A stretch of DNA of 64,000 nt from positions 6,696,001 through 6,760,000 of the forward strand of contig NC_013729.1 in the NCBI RefSeq assembly GCF_000024345.1, written 5' to 3'. The DNA is from Kribbella flavida DSM 17836. GTDB lineage: Bacteria > Actinomycetota > Actinomycetes > Propionibacteriales > Kribbellaceae. A program made the position numbers and the translations under genes. The notes below the pieces were generated by a model. The model was not told the DNA's origin, searched no databases, and was given only the letters and a program-made list of their open reading frames with translations. This document shows positions 26,037-35,082 of this stretch, in pieces; the first letter of the stretch is position 1, and every line of letters starts with the position of its first letter.

Positions 26037-27059
26037 TCAGACGGAGCGGGTGACCACCAGGTCGCAGAGGGATTCCAGGGCGGAGCGGGCGATGCCCTCG
26101 GGCAGGTCGGTGAGCAGTTTGCGGGCGTCGTCGGCGCGGCGGCGAACGTCTTCCTCGGCCTGCTGGAGGGATGGGTGCACGCGCAGGGCGGCCAGCGTCT
26201 CGGCCAGGCGGGCGTCGTCGGTGAGGTCGGAGTCGAGCAGCTCCAGCAGCCGGGCGTCCTCGGGCTTCGCCGGGTCGGCCTGGGCGCGGAAGATCAGCAC
26301 CGGCAGGGTCGGTACGCCCTCGCGTAGGTCGGTGCCGGGAGTCTTGCCGGACTGGCCGGACTCCGAGGTGACGTCGAGGATGTCGTCGGCCAGCTGGAAC
26401 GCGGTGCCGATCTCCTCGCCGAACGCCCGCAACGCCTCCTGCACCTCGGCCGGGGCGCCGGCGAACCGGGCCCCGAACAGCGCCGACGTCGCGATCAGCG
26501 AACCGGTCTTGTCGGCGACCACCGACAGGTAGTGCGCCAGCGGGTCCTGGCCCTCGCCGACCCCGAGGGTCTCCCGGATCTGGCCCTCGACCAGCCGGCC
26601 GAAGGTCCGGGCCTGGATCCGGACCGCCTCCGGGCCGAGCGAGGCGACCAGGTCGGACGCCTTGGCGAACAGCCAGTCGCCGGCCAGGATCGCGACCGAG
26701 TTGTCCCAGGCCGCGTTCGCCGTGGAACTGCCGCGGCGCAGCGCGGCCTCGTCCATCACGTCGTCGTGGTGCAGCGTCGCCACGTGGGTCAGCTCGACCA
26801 CGACGGCCGCGTCGACCACCTCGGTGGCCGTGGGCCGCGGCCCGAACTCCGCGGCCAGCAGGACCAGCAGCGGCCGGAACCGCTTGCCGCCGGCCACCAT
26901 GACGTGCTGTGCGGCCTGGGTGACGAACGGCGCCTCGGACTGGGTGGAGTCACGCAGCGCCTGCTCGACCCGTTCCAGCCCAGCACGGACCCGGGACTCG
27001 AGCGCCTCGTCGGCGAACGCGAATCCCAGGCTCTGCGCCGGCAGCGGAGTCGGACTCAA
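26037..27059 (-). CDS. trans polyprenyl diphosphate synthase for the menaquinone side chain
   Basis: The 340-residue enzyme condenses isopentenyl diphosphate units onto an allylic primer. Both Asp-rich motifs are present: HHDDVMDEA near residue 97 and QLADDILDVT near 227, with GGKRFRPLLVLLAAEF and a C-terminal Ala/Glu region. This is the last gene of the nuo operon. Its TTG start overlaps the nuoN stop (TTGA), so it is coupled to complex I. That position, and menJ and menG a few genes upstream, point to a long-chain synthase (hepB/grcC type). Chain length cannot be read from the sequence with certainty. Confidence 0.9.
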   Translation of the reverse strand: MSPTPLPAQSLGFAFADEALESRVRAGLERVEQALRDSTQSEAPFVTQAAQHVMVAGGKRFRPLLVLLAAEFGPRPTATEVVDAAVVVELTHVATLHHDDVMDEAALRRGSSTANAAWDNSVAILAGDWLFAKASDLVASLGPEAVRIQARTFGRLVEGQIRETLGVGEGQDPLAHYLSVVADKTGSLIATSALFGARFAGAPAEVQEALRAFGEEIGTAFQLADDILDVTSESGQSGKTPGTDLREGVPTLPVLIFRAQADPAKPEDARLLELLDSDLTDDARLAETLAALRVHPSLQQAEEDVRRRADDARKLLTDLPEGIARSALESLCDLVVTRSV

Positions 27060-28666
27060 CGGATGAACTCACCCGCGCGGGCCGCCAGGTCCAGCACCGG
27101 TCCGGGAACCAGACCGAGCACCACCGTGGCGGCGAGACCCAGCGCGACGGCGGCCGTGGTCTGCCACCCGGGCAGGGCCACGTCCGGAGCGTCCTCCGGC
27201 AGGTCCGAGAAGAACATCAGCACGATCACCCGGACGTAGAAGAACGCGGCGACCAGGCTGCACAGCACCGCCACCACGACCAGCGGCCAGGCGCCACCGG
27301 TCCAGGCCGCGGTGAACACCGCCCACTTGCCGGTGAAGCCCGAGGTCAGCGGGATGCCGGCGAAAGCGAGCAGAAAAATGGCGAAGATGCCGGCCAGCAG
27401 CGGCGACTTCTTGCCCAGCCCGGCCCACCGGGACAGGTGGGTGGCCTCGCCGCCCGCGTCCCGGACCAGCGTGACCACGGCGAAGGCGCCGACGGTCGCG
27501 AAGCCGTAGGTGACCAGGTAGAACAGCACCGCCTGGGTCGAGGTGATCCCGTTGGTCACCCCGCTGCCGGTCTGCGCCAGGCCGACGAACGCGGTGAGCA
27601 GGAAGCCCGCGTGCGCGATCGACGAGTAGGCCAGCATGCGCTTCACGTCGGTCTGGGTGATCGCGACGATCGAGCCGACCACCATGGTGAGGATCGCGAC
27701 GACCCACATCATCGGCGCCCAGTCCCACCGGGTACCGCCGAGGGCGACGTAGAAGACCCGCATCAGCCCGATGAACGCGGCGATCTTGGTGCAGGCCGCC
27801 ATGAACCCGGTGACCGGGGTCGGCGCGCCCTGGTAGACGTCCGGCGTCCAGGAGTGGAACGGCACCGCGCCGACCTTGAACAACAGGCCGACCGCGAGCA
27901 GGGCGGTTCCGGCCAGCAGGATCGCGTCGCCGCCGGTCTTGGTGGCCAGCGCGTCGGCGATGCCGCCGAGCGACATGGTGCCGGCGTACCCGTACAGCAG
28001 GGCGATGCCGAACAGCAGGAACGCCGAGGCGAACGAGCCGAGCAGGAAGTACTTCATCGCCGCTTCCTGCGAGATCAGCCGGCGGCGCCGGGCCAGCCCG
28101 CAGAGCAGGTACAGCGGCAGCGAGAAGACCTCGAGCGCGACGAACAGCAGCAGCAGGTCGTTGGAGGCCGCGAACAGCATCATGCCGCCGATCGCGAACA
28201 GCGTCAGCGGGAAGACCTCGCTGTGCTCGACCCGGGCCGCAGTGCCCTCGCGCTCGGCCTCGCTGCCCGGGATCGCGGCCGCCTGGCCGGCGAACGCCGA
28301 CAGGCCACCGTCGATCGAGCGCTCGGCGAACAGCAGCACGCTGATCAGCGTCAGGGCCAGCAGGATCACCCAGGTGAACAGCGCCGGGCCGTCGACCGAG
28401 ATCGCGCCCTGAGCGGCGATCAGCTTGGTGTCGTCGGCCATCAGCAGCACGGTCAGTACGCCGGCCACCAGCAGGGCGACGACCGTGATCGCCACCTGGA
28501 CCAGGTGCCGCCAGGCCCGCGGCAGGAACGCCTCGACGAGCACGCCGAGGCACGCCGCACCGAAGATCACGAACAACGGCATCAGCTCGTTGTACTCGAT
28601 CTTGGGCGCGACGAAGTCCGCCAGCGGCGCCGCCAGCACAGTCTGCGCCGACAGATTGAAGCTCAC
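27056..28666 (-). CDS. nuoN: NADH-quinone oxidoreductase subunit N
   Basis: The 536-residue antiporter-like subunit of complex I has about fourteen membrane helices. The conserved proton-channel core is visible in LFALGGMMLFAASNDLLLLFVALEVFSLPLY (Glu in the helix), LFKVGAVPFHSWTPDVYQGAPTPV (Lys) and LAYSSIAHAGFLL. It is the distal end of the L-M-N proton-pumping row. The GTG start overlaps the nuoM stop (GTGA), and the stop overlaps the polyprenyl synthase start. Length is somewhat above the enterobacterial 485, with an extended N-terminal region. Confidence 0.96.
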   Translation of the reverse strand: MSFNLSAQTVLAAPLADFVAPKIEYNELMPLFVIFGAACLGVLVEAFLPRAWRHLVQVAITVVALLVAGVLTVLLMADDTKLIAAQGAISVDGPALFTWVILLALTLISVLLFAERSIDGGLSAFAGQAAAIPGSEAEREGTAARVEHSEVFPLTLFAIGGMMLFAASNDLLLLFVALEVFSLPLYLLCGLARRRRLISQEAAMKYFLLGSFASAFLLFGIALLYGYAGTMSLGGIADALATKTGGDAILLAGTALLAVGLLFKVGAVPFHSWTPDVYQGAPTPVTGFMAACTKIAAFIGLMRVFYVALGGTRWDWAPMMWVVAILTMVVGSIVAITQTDVKRMLAYSSIAHAGFLLTAFVGLAQTGSGVTNGITSTQAVLFYLVTYGFATVGAFAVVTLVRDAGGEATHLSRWAGLGKKSPLLAGIFAIFLLAFAGIPLTSGFTGKWAVFTAAWTGGAWPLVVVAVLCSLVAAFFYVRVIVLMFFSDLPEDAPDVALPGWQTTAAVALGLAATVVLGLVPGPVLDLAARAGEFIR

Positions 28667-30186
28667 TTCTGTCCCTCCGTCACGGGGATCTCCGGGGCCT
28701 TGTCAGTGACACCCACGCGCTGCATCGTCGACTCCACCGCGGGCTTGATGATGTCCACCACCGGCTTGGGGTAGATCCCGAAACCGACGATCAGCAGCGC
28801 CAGCGGCGCGATCGCGAGCACCTCGCGGGCGTTCAGGTCCTTCAGCTTCTCGATCCCGTCGCGGACCGGCCCGGTCATCAGGCGCTGGTACATGATCAGG
28901 ATGTAGAGCGCGGCCAGCACGATGCCGAGCACCGCGACCACGGCGATCACCTTGTGCCGGCTGAAGGTGCCGGCCAGCACCATGAACTCGCTGATGAACG
29001 GCGACAGACCCGGCAGCGCGAGGCTGGACAGGCCGGCGAACAGGAACGTGCCGGCCAGCACCGGGGCCACCTTCTCCACGCCGCCGTAGTCCGCGATCCG
29101 GGCCGAGCCGCGGCGCGAGATCAGGTACCCGGCGACCAGGAACAGCGCCGCGGTCGAGAGTCCGTGGTTGAACATGTAGAGCGTCGAGCCGGTCATGCCC
29201 TGCGAGGTCAGCGCGAAGATGCCCATCACGATGAACCCGAAGTGCGAGATCGAGGTGTAGGCGATCAGCCGCTTGATGTCGGTCTGCCCGATCGCCACCA
29301 GCGCGCCGTACAGCACGCTGATCAGCGCCAGCACCAGGACCACCGGGGTGGCCCACTCCGACGCGTTCGGGAACAGCCCCAGGCAGAACCGGATCATGCC
29401 GAAGGTGCCGATCTTGTCCAGGATGCCGACCAGCAGCACCGACGTGCCCGGCGTCGCCTCGGCGGCGGCGTCCGGCAGCCAGGTGTGGAACGGCACCATC
29501 GGCGCCTTCACCGCGAAGGCGAAGAAGAAGCCGAGGAACAGCCAGCGCTCGGTGTTCTGGCTCATGTCGACCTTGATCAGGTCGGTGAGCAGGTACGACG
29601 GCTCGCCGCTCTTGGCCGAGACGACGTACAGGCCGACCACCGACGCCAGCATCAGCAGACCGCCGAGCAGCGAGTAGAGCAGGAACTTCACCGCCGCGTA
29701 CGACCGCTGCGCGCCACCGAAGCCGCCGATCAGGAAGTACATCGGGATCAGCGTGGCCTCGAACAGCACGTAGAACAGGAACACGTCGGTGGCGGCGAAC
29801 ACGCCCAGCGACAGCACCTCGAGGGCCAGGATCCAGGCGAAGAAGGACTTCTCCGACCAGCGCCCGCCCTTGGCGTCGTTCCAGGACGCCAGCTGGACGA
29901 TCGGGGTGAGCAGTGCGGTCAGCACGATCAGCACCAGGCCGACCCCGTCGAGGCCGAGCGCGTAGTGCGCGCCGAACGCCTCGATCCAGGTGTGGGTCTC
30001 CTCGTAGTCGGCCGCCCCGTTGCGGTGGTAGCCGACCGTGATCACCAGGGTCAGGGCCAGGGTGGCCAGCGAGAAGCCCAGCGACACCTGCTTGGCGAGC
30101 AGGCCGCTGGCCTTGGGCACCGCCATCGTGACCAGGGCTCCCACGAACGGCAGGAGCAGGAGAAACGTCAGCCAACCGATGTTCAC
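28663..30186 (-). CDS. nuoM: NADH-quinone oxidoreductase subunit M
   Basis: The 507-residue antiporter-like subunit has fourteen predicted helices. Core motifs are FLFYVLFEATLIPMYFLIGGFGG (Glu), AVKAPMVPFHTWLPDAAAEATPGTSVLL (Lys) and RLIAYTSISHFGFIVMGIF. It pumps protons in the membrane arm between L and N. The GTG start overlaps the nuoL stop, and its own stop overlaps nuoN, so translation is coupled throughout. Confidence 0.96.
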   Translation of the reverse strand: MNIGWLTFLLLLPFVGALVTMAVPKASGLLAKQVSLGFSLATLALTLVITVGYHRNGAADYEETHTWIEAFGAHYALGLDGVGLVLIVLTALLTPIVQLASWNDAKGGRWSEKSFFAWILALEVLSLGVFAATDVFLFYVLFEATLIPMYFLIGGFGGAQRSYAAVKFLLYSLLGGLLMLASVVGLYVVSAKSGEPSYLLTDLIKVDMSQNTERWLFLGFFFAFAVKAPMVPFHTWLPDAAAEATPGTSVLLVGILDKIGTFGMIRFCLGLFPNASEWATPVVLVLALISVLYGALVAIGQTDIKRLIAYTSISHFGFIVMGIFALTSQGMTGSTLYMFNHGLSTAALFLVAGYLISRRGSARIADYGGVEKVAPVLAGTFLFAGLSSLALPGLSPFISEFMVLAGTFSRHKVIAVVAVLGIVLAALYILIMYQRLMTGPVRDGIEKLKDLNAREVLAIAPLALLIVGFGIYPKPVVDIIKPAVESTMQRVGVTDKAPEIPVTEGQK

Positions 30187-32057
30187 GACAACCTCACCGC
30201 GAGGAGGGCGACGACCACGAAAGCGGCGCCGAAGACCATGCTGAGTGCGTACGAACGGACGAAGCCCGTCTGGAACCGGCGGAGCCGGCCGGACAGCCCG
30301 CCGAAGAGTGCGGCCAGCCCGTTCACCAGGCCGTCGACGCCCCGGTTGTCGAGCCAGACCAGGGTCCGGGTGAGGTACTGGCCCGGACGCATCAGGACCG
30401 CCTCGTTCAGCGCGTCGCCGTACAGGTCACGGCGGGCGAAGGTGGTGACCGGCGAGACCTTGACCGGCGCCTCGCGCGGGATCTCGTGGCGGTACCGCAG
30501 GAAACCGATCGCGGCACCGACGGCGACCACGGCGACCGTGATCAGCGTCATCACCAGCGCGCTGACCGGCGGGTGGTGCTCCTCGTGACCGACCACCGGC
30601 TCCAGCCAGTGCACGATCCAGTGGCCGCCGAGGAAGTACAGCGCACCACCGAAGACCGACAGCACCGCCAGCACGATCAGCGGGACCGTCATCGACGACG
30701 GCGACTCGTGCGGGTGCACGTCCTCGGCCCAGCGCTTCTTGCCGAAGAACGTCATCATCATCAGCCGGGTCATGTAGAACGCGGTGATGCCGGCGGCCAG
30801 CAGAGCGCACAGACCGATCACGAAGTTCTCCGCGAACGCGGCCTCGATGATCTTGTCCTTGCTCCAGAAGCCGGCGAAGCCCGGGAACCCGATGATCGCC
30901 AGGTAGCCCATCGCGAAGGTGACGAAGGTGACCTTCATCGACAGGCGCAGCGCGCCGTAGTGGCGCATGTTCACGTCGTCGTTCATGCCGTGCATCACCG
31001 AGCCGGCGCCGAGGAACATGTTGGCCTTGAAGAAGCCGTGCGTGATCAGGTGGAAGATCGCGAACACGTAGCCCGCCGGGCCGAGGCCGGCGGCGAGCAT
31101 CATGTAACCGATCTGGCTCATCGTCGAACCGGCGAGCGCCTTCTTGATGTCGTCCTTGGCGCACCCGATGATCGCACCGGCCAGCACCGTCACCGTTCCG
31201 ACGATCACGACCGCGGTGGAAGCCACCTCGGTGTGCTCGTAGATCGCGCTCGACCGGGTGACCAGGTAGACGCCGGCGGTGACCATGGTCGCGGCGTGGA
31301 TCAGGGCCGAGACCGGGGTCGGGCCCTCCATCGCGTCCAGCAGCCAGGACTGCAGCGGCACCTGGGCGGACTTGCCGCAGGCCGCCAGCAGCAGCATCAG
31401 GCCGAGCAGCGTGGCCCAGGTGGACGACAGGCCCTCGGCGCCGGCGTTCACGGTGGCGAACGCGGACGAGCCGAACAGCGCCCACATGCTCATCACCGCG
31501 AGCGACAGGCCGATGTCACCGACCCGGTTCACCACGAACGCCTTCTTGGCGGCGGTGGCGGCCGAGTGCCGGTCCTGCCAGAACCCGATCAGCAGGTACG
31601 ACGCCAGACCGACGCCTTCCCAGCCGACGAAGACCAGCAGGTAGTCGGCGGCCAGCACCAGCAGCAGCATCGCCGCGATGAACAGGTTCAGGTAGGCGAA
31701 GAAGCGGCGCCGGCGTGGGTCGTGCGACATGTAGCCGATCGAGTAGATGTGGATCAGCGACCCGACACCCGTGATCAGCAGCACGAACAGGATCGACAGC
31801 TGGTCGACCAGCAGGGTGACGTCCACCCGGACGCTGCCGACCGAGAACCACTCGAACAGCTTGACCGTCTCGGACCGCTCCTCGGCGTCGTGCCCCTGCA
31901 TCTGGAAGAACAGCAGCGCACCGCAGACGAAGGAGGCCAGCGACGCCGCGGTGCCAAGCAGGTGTCCCCAGGCGTTGGTGGCCTTGCCACCGAGCAGGAG
32001 GATCGCCGCCGACACCGCTGGAATCGCGACCAGCAGCCACGCGAGCTCATGACTCAT
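30183..32057 (-). CDS. nuoL: NADH-quinone oxidoreductase subunit L
   Basis: The 624-residue subunit is the largest antiporter-like part of complex I. It has about sixteen helices, and its C-terminal lateral helix should span the other pumps. Motifs include LLVFVGWEGVGLASYLLIGFW (Glu), KSAQVPLQSWLLDAMEGPTPVSALIHAATMVTAGVY (Lys and His) and DDIKKALAGSTMSQIGYMMLA. The ATG at 32057 is 11 bases after the nuoK stop. The gene is complete and in the expected operon order. Confidence 0.96.
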   Translation of the reverse strand: MSHELAWLLVAIPAVSAAILLLGGKATNAWGHLLGTAASLASFVCGALLFFQMQGHDAEERSETVKLFEWFSVGSVRVDVTLLVDQLSILFVLLITGVGSLIHIYSIGYMSHDPRRRRFFAYLNLFIAAMLLLVLAADYLLVFVGWEGVGLASYLLIGFWQDRHSAATAAKKAFVVNRVGDIGLSLAVMSMWALFGSSAFATVNAGAEGLSSTWATLLGLMLLLAACGKSAQVPLQSWLLDAMEGPTPVSALIHAATMVTAGVYLVTRSSAIYEHTEVASTAVVIVGTVTVLAGAIIGCAKDDIKKALAGSTMSQIGYMMLAAGLGPAGYVFAIFHLITHGFFKANMFLGAGSVMHGMNDDVNMRHYGALRLSMKVTFVTFAMGYLAIIGFPGFAGFWSKDKIIEAAFAENFVIGLCALLAAGITAFYMTRLMMMTFFGKKRWAEDVHPHESPSSMTVPLIVLAVLSVFGGALYFLGGHWIVHWLEPVVGHEEHHPPVSALVMTLITVAVVAVGAAIGFLRYRHEIPREAPVKVSPVTTFARRDLYGDALNEAVLMRPGQYLTRTLVWLDNRGVDGLVNGLAALFGGLSGRLRRFQTGFVRSYALSMVFGAAFVVVALLAVRLS

Positions 32058-32068
32058 CGGTGATTACC

Positions 32069-32368
32069 TCAGTACTTGAGCAGGTTGGCGTCGTCGACCG
32101 AGGCCGAGCGACGGGTGCGGAAGATGGCCATGATGATCGCCAGGCCGATCACGACCTCGGCGGCGGCCACCACCATCACGAAGAAGGCGGCGATCTGGCC
32201 GTCGAGGTTGCCGTGCTGGCGGGCGAAGCTGACGAACGCCAGGTTGGTCGCGTTCAGCATCAGTTCGACGCACATGAACACGACGATGGCGTTGCGGCGC
32301 ACCAGCACGCCGAGCGCGCCGATGCTGAACAGGATCGCCGAGAGCACGATGTACGGCTCGGTGGTCAC
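32069..32368 (-). CDS. nuoK: NADH-quinone oxidoreductase subunit K
   Basis: The 99-residue membrane subunit (ND4L homologue) has three helices. The conserved Glu residues of the proton path are seen in VFMCVELMLNATNL and VVAAAEVVIGLAIIM. The GTG start overlaps the nuoJ stop (GTGA). A conserved RR near the C-terminus closes the last loop. Confidence 0.95.
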   Translation of the reverse strand: MTTEPYIVLSAILFSIGALGVLVRRNAIVVFMCVELMLNATNLAFVSFARQHGNLDGQIAAFFVMVVAAAEVVIGLAIIMAIFRTRRSASVDDANLLKY

Positions 32369-33207
32369 GCCTGGCTCCCTTCGCTGGAGGCGGGGTCGTT
32401 CGTGGCCGCGTTGCTGTCCGGCCGTCCGGTGGACGAGCCCGCGTCGAGCTTCTGGACGGCCTCGATGTCGGCCCGCTCCTCCGACTCGGGCAACACGGTG
32501 CCACGAGCCTGCAGGACCCGCGACACCGAGGTCGGTGCGATCGACCCGTCCGGCAGCAGAGCCGGGGTGTCGACGGCGTTGTGCCGGGCCAGCACACCGG
32601 GCGTCGGCAGCGGGCCGGGGTGCACGCCGGTGTCGGCGTACTTGCGGATCCGCTCCTCGGCCAGGTCGCGCTGGGTCTTCTTACGGGTCAGCCGCTCCCG
32701 GTGGGCCAGCATCATCGCGCCCATCGCCGCGGTGATCAGCAGCGCCGAGGTCACCTCGAAGGCGAAGACGTACTTGCCGAACAGCAGCTGCGCGATGCCC
32801 TTGGGGTTGCCGTCCGGCTGGGCCTGGCCCAGACCGATCGGGTCGCCGTACACGGCGTTGCCGACGGCGAACACCACCAGCACGGCGAAGCCGAGGAAGG
32901 CGAGCCCGGCGAGCAGGCGCTGGCCGCGGATCGTCTCCACCAGGGAGTCGGACGCGTCGACACCGACCAGCATCAGCACGAACAGGAACAGCATCAGGAT
33001 CGCGCCGGTGTAGACGATGATCTGCACCGCGAACAGGAACGGCGCGTCCTGGGCCGCGTACTGCACGGCCAGGCAGATCATCACGGTGGCCAGCAGCAGC
33101 GCCGAGTGCACCGCCTTGCGGACCAGGATCATCGCGATCGCTGCCAGCACCATCACCGGTGCCAGCAGCCAGAACGCGAACTGGCCGCCGGTGACCATTG
33201 CGATCAC
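32365..33207 (-). CDS. nuoJ: NADH-quinone oxidoreductase subunit J
   Basis: The N-terminal half (about 1-170) is the ND6-like five-helix protein with VQIIVYTGAILMLFLFVLMLVG carrying the pi-bulge region. It is followed by a hydrophilic tail of about 100 residues, ending in Asn/Asp/Ser-rich sequence. That tail is longer than the E. coli subunit (184 residues) but is common in actinobacteria. The GTG start overlaps the nuoI stop. The subunit helps pass redox energy to the pumps. Confidence 0.95.
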   Translation of the reverse strand: MIAMVTGGQFAFWLLAPVMVLAAIAMILVRKAVHSALLLATVMICLAVQYAAQDAPFLFAVQIIVYTGAILMLFLFVLMLVGVDASDSLVETIRGQRLLAGLAFLGFAVLVVFAVGNAVYGDPIGLGQAQPDGNPKGIAQLLFGKYVFAFEVTSALLITAAMGAMMLAHRERLTRKKTQRDLAEERIRKYADTGVHPGPLPTPGVLARHNAVDTPALLPDGSIAPTSVSRVLQARGTVLPESEERADIEAVQKLDAGSSTGRPDSNAATNDPASSEGSQA

Positions 33208-33752
33208 TTCTCGCCACCACCCTCGGCGGGCACGGCCGCGCCGGTCAGCCCGAGGTAGTAGTCCTTGTCCGTGGTGCCGAGCTGCATCGCGTGCGGCGGC
33301 TCCTCCATGCCCGGCAGGAGCGGGGCCAGCAGGTCCTTCTTCTCGTAGATGAGCGACTCGCGGGACCGGTCGGCCAGCTCGTACTCATTGGTCATCGTGA
33401 GCGCCCGGGTCGGGCAGGCCTCGATGCACAGGCCGCAGAGGATGCAGCGCAGGTAGTTGATCTGGTACACCCGGCCGTACCGCTCACCGGGCGACATCCG
33501 GCCGCCCTCGGTGTTGTCGGCACCCTCGACGTAGATGGCGTCCGCGGGGCAGGCCCACGCGCACAGCTCGCAGCCGATGCACTTCTCCAGGCCGTCGGGC
33601 CAGCGGTTCAGCTGGTGCCTGCCGTGGAACCGCGGCGCGGTCGGCTTCTTGTCGAACGGGTACTGCTCGGTGAACACCTTGCGGAACATCGTCCGGAAGG
33701 TGACACCGAAACCGGCGACCGGATCCCAGAGGGATTCTTTGACACTAGCCAC
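33204..33752 (-). CDS. nuoI: NADH-quinone oxidoreductase subunit I, 2x[4Fe-4S]
   Basis: The 182-residue ferredoxin-like subunit holds clusters N6a and N6b. The two ligand sets are CIGCELCAWACPADAI at about 59-73 and CILCGLCIEACPTRAL at about 104-119. It carries electrons from the peripheral arm toward cluster N2 in NuoB. The GTG start lies inside the end of nuoH, overlapping by eight bases. Confidence 0.96.
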   Translation of the reverse strand: MASVKESLWDPVAGFGVTFRTMFRKVFTEQYPFDKKPTAPRFHGRHQLNRWPDGLEKCIGCELCAWACPADAIYVEGADNTEGGRMSPGERYGRVYQINYLRCILCGLCIEACPTRALTMTNEYELADRSRESLIYEKKDLLAPLLPGMEEPPHAMQLGTTDKDYYLGLTGAAVPAEGGGEK

Positions 33753-35082
33753 GGCTGCCTGCCCTCGATTTCGGCTCGGTGTGTTGACTGGGGAGCGGTG
33801 GTGGCACCGGGAACCCGCCGGCGAACGCGTCGAACTCGGCGTCCTCGGCGACAGGTTCGGTCTCGGTCTTCTTCTGCGGCAGGAACATGGTGGCCACCGC
33901 GATCAGCGCGATCACGCCGGCGGCGACCAGCAGCCAGGTGCGCGGGGTCTCCGCCTCGCGGCCGATGGCGCGCACGGTGGCGACCAGCACGATCCAGCCC
34001 AGCGAGACCGGGATCAGGATCTTCCAGCCCAGCTTCATGAACTGGTCGTAGCGCAGCCGCGGCAGCGTTCCGCGCAGCCAGATGTAGAAGAAGATGAAGC
34101 ACATCATCTTGCCGACGAACCACAGCACCGGCCAGTAGCCGGAGTTCGCGCCGTCCCAGATCGAGATCGGCCAGGGCGCCCGCCAGCCGCCCAGGAACAG
34201 CGTGGTCGCCAGCGCGGACACCGTCGCCATGTTGATGTACTCGGCCAGGAAGAACATCGCGTACTTCATCGACGAGTACTCGGTCAGGAAGCCGGCGACC
34301 AGCTCGCCCTCGGCCTCCGGCAGGTCGAACGGCGCGCGGTTGGTCTCGCCGACCATCGAGATCACGTAGATCACGAACGACGGGAACAGCAGGAACGCGT
34401 ACCAGCCCGGGATCGGGATGTCCGCGCCGAACAGGCCGATCGACTGCTGCGAGCCCTGGGCGGCGACGATCTCCGAGGTGGACATCGAGCCGGCGAACAG
34501 GAACACGGTGACCAGCGCCAGGCCCATCGCGACCTCGTAGGAGATCATCTGGGCGCTGGAGCGCAGACCGCCGAGCAGCGAGTACGTCGAGTTCGAGGAC
34601 CAGCCGCCGAGCACGATGCCGTAGATGCCGATCGAGGCGACCGCCATCACGTACAGCACCGAGACCGGCAGGTCGGTGATCTGCAGGCGGGTGTAGGTGT
34701 CGGTGAACGGGATCTTCACCGTCGGTCCGAACGGGATCACCGCGAAGGTCAGGAAGGCCGGGATCGACACGATCACCGGCGCCGCGACGTAGACGAACTT
34801 GTCCACGCCCTTCGGCATCAGGTCTTCCTTGAACATCAGCTTCATGCCGTCGGCCAGCGACTGGAGCAGACCGAACGGGCCGTGCACGTTCGGGCCGACC
34901 CGGTGCTGCATCCGGGCCACCACCCGGCGCTCCCACCAGATGTTGAACAGGGTGAGCACGACCAGGAAGACGAAGACCAGCAGCACCTTCAGGCCCACGA
35001 CCCACCAGGGGTCGTTGCCGAAGCCCGCGTCCGGCACGTCGGCCGTCGCCACCAGCGGCGTTGTCACAGCGATGGGACTCAT
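33745..35082 (-). CDS. nuoH: NADH-quinone oxidoreductase subunit H
   Basis: The 445-residue subunit (ND1 homologue) forms much of the quinone entry channel. It has eight or nine membrane helices and the conserved loop FLTEYSSMKYAMFFLAEYINM and SMVGETNRAPFDLPEAEGELVAGF, both rich in acidic residues needed for coupling. A C-terminal extension of about 60 residues (EAETPRTW membrane segment and a Pro-rich tail) is typical of actinobacterial NuoH. The start overlaps the nuoG stop (ATGA). Confidence 0.96.
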   Translation of the reverse strand: MSPIAVTTPLVATADVPDAGFGNDPWWVVGLKVLLVFVFLVVLTLFNIWWERRVVARMQHRVGPNVHGPFGLLQSLADGMKLMFKEDLMPKGVDKFVYVAAPVIVSIPAFLTFAVIPFGPTVKIPFTDTYTRLQITDLPVSVLYVMAVASIGIYGIVLGGWSSNSTYSLLGGLRSSAQMISYEVAMGLALVTVFLFAGSMSTSEIVAAQGSQQSIGLFGADIPIPGWYAFLLFPSFVIYVISMVGETNRAPFDLPEAEGELVAGFLTEYSSMKYAMFFLAEYINMATVSALATTLFLGGWRAPWPISIWDGANSGYWPVLWFVGKMMCFIFFYIWLRGTLPRLRYDQFMKLGWKILIPVSLGWIVLVATVRAIGREAETPRTWLLVAAGVIALIAVATMFLPQKKTETEPVAEDAEFDAFAGGFPVPPPLPSQHTEPKSRAGSRG

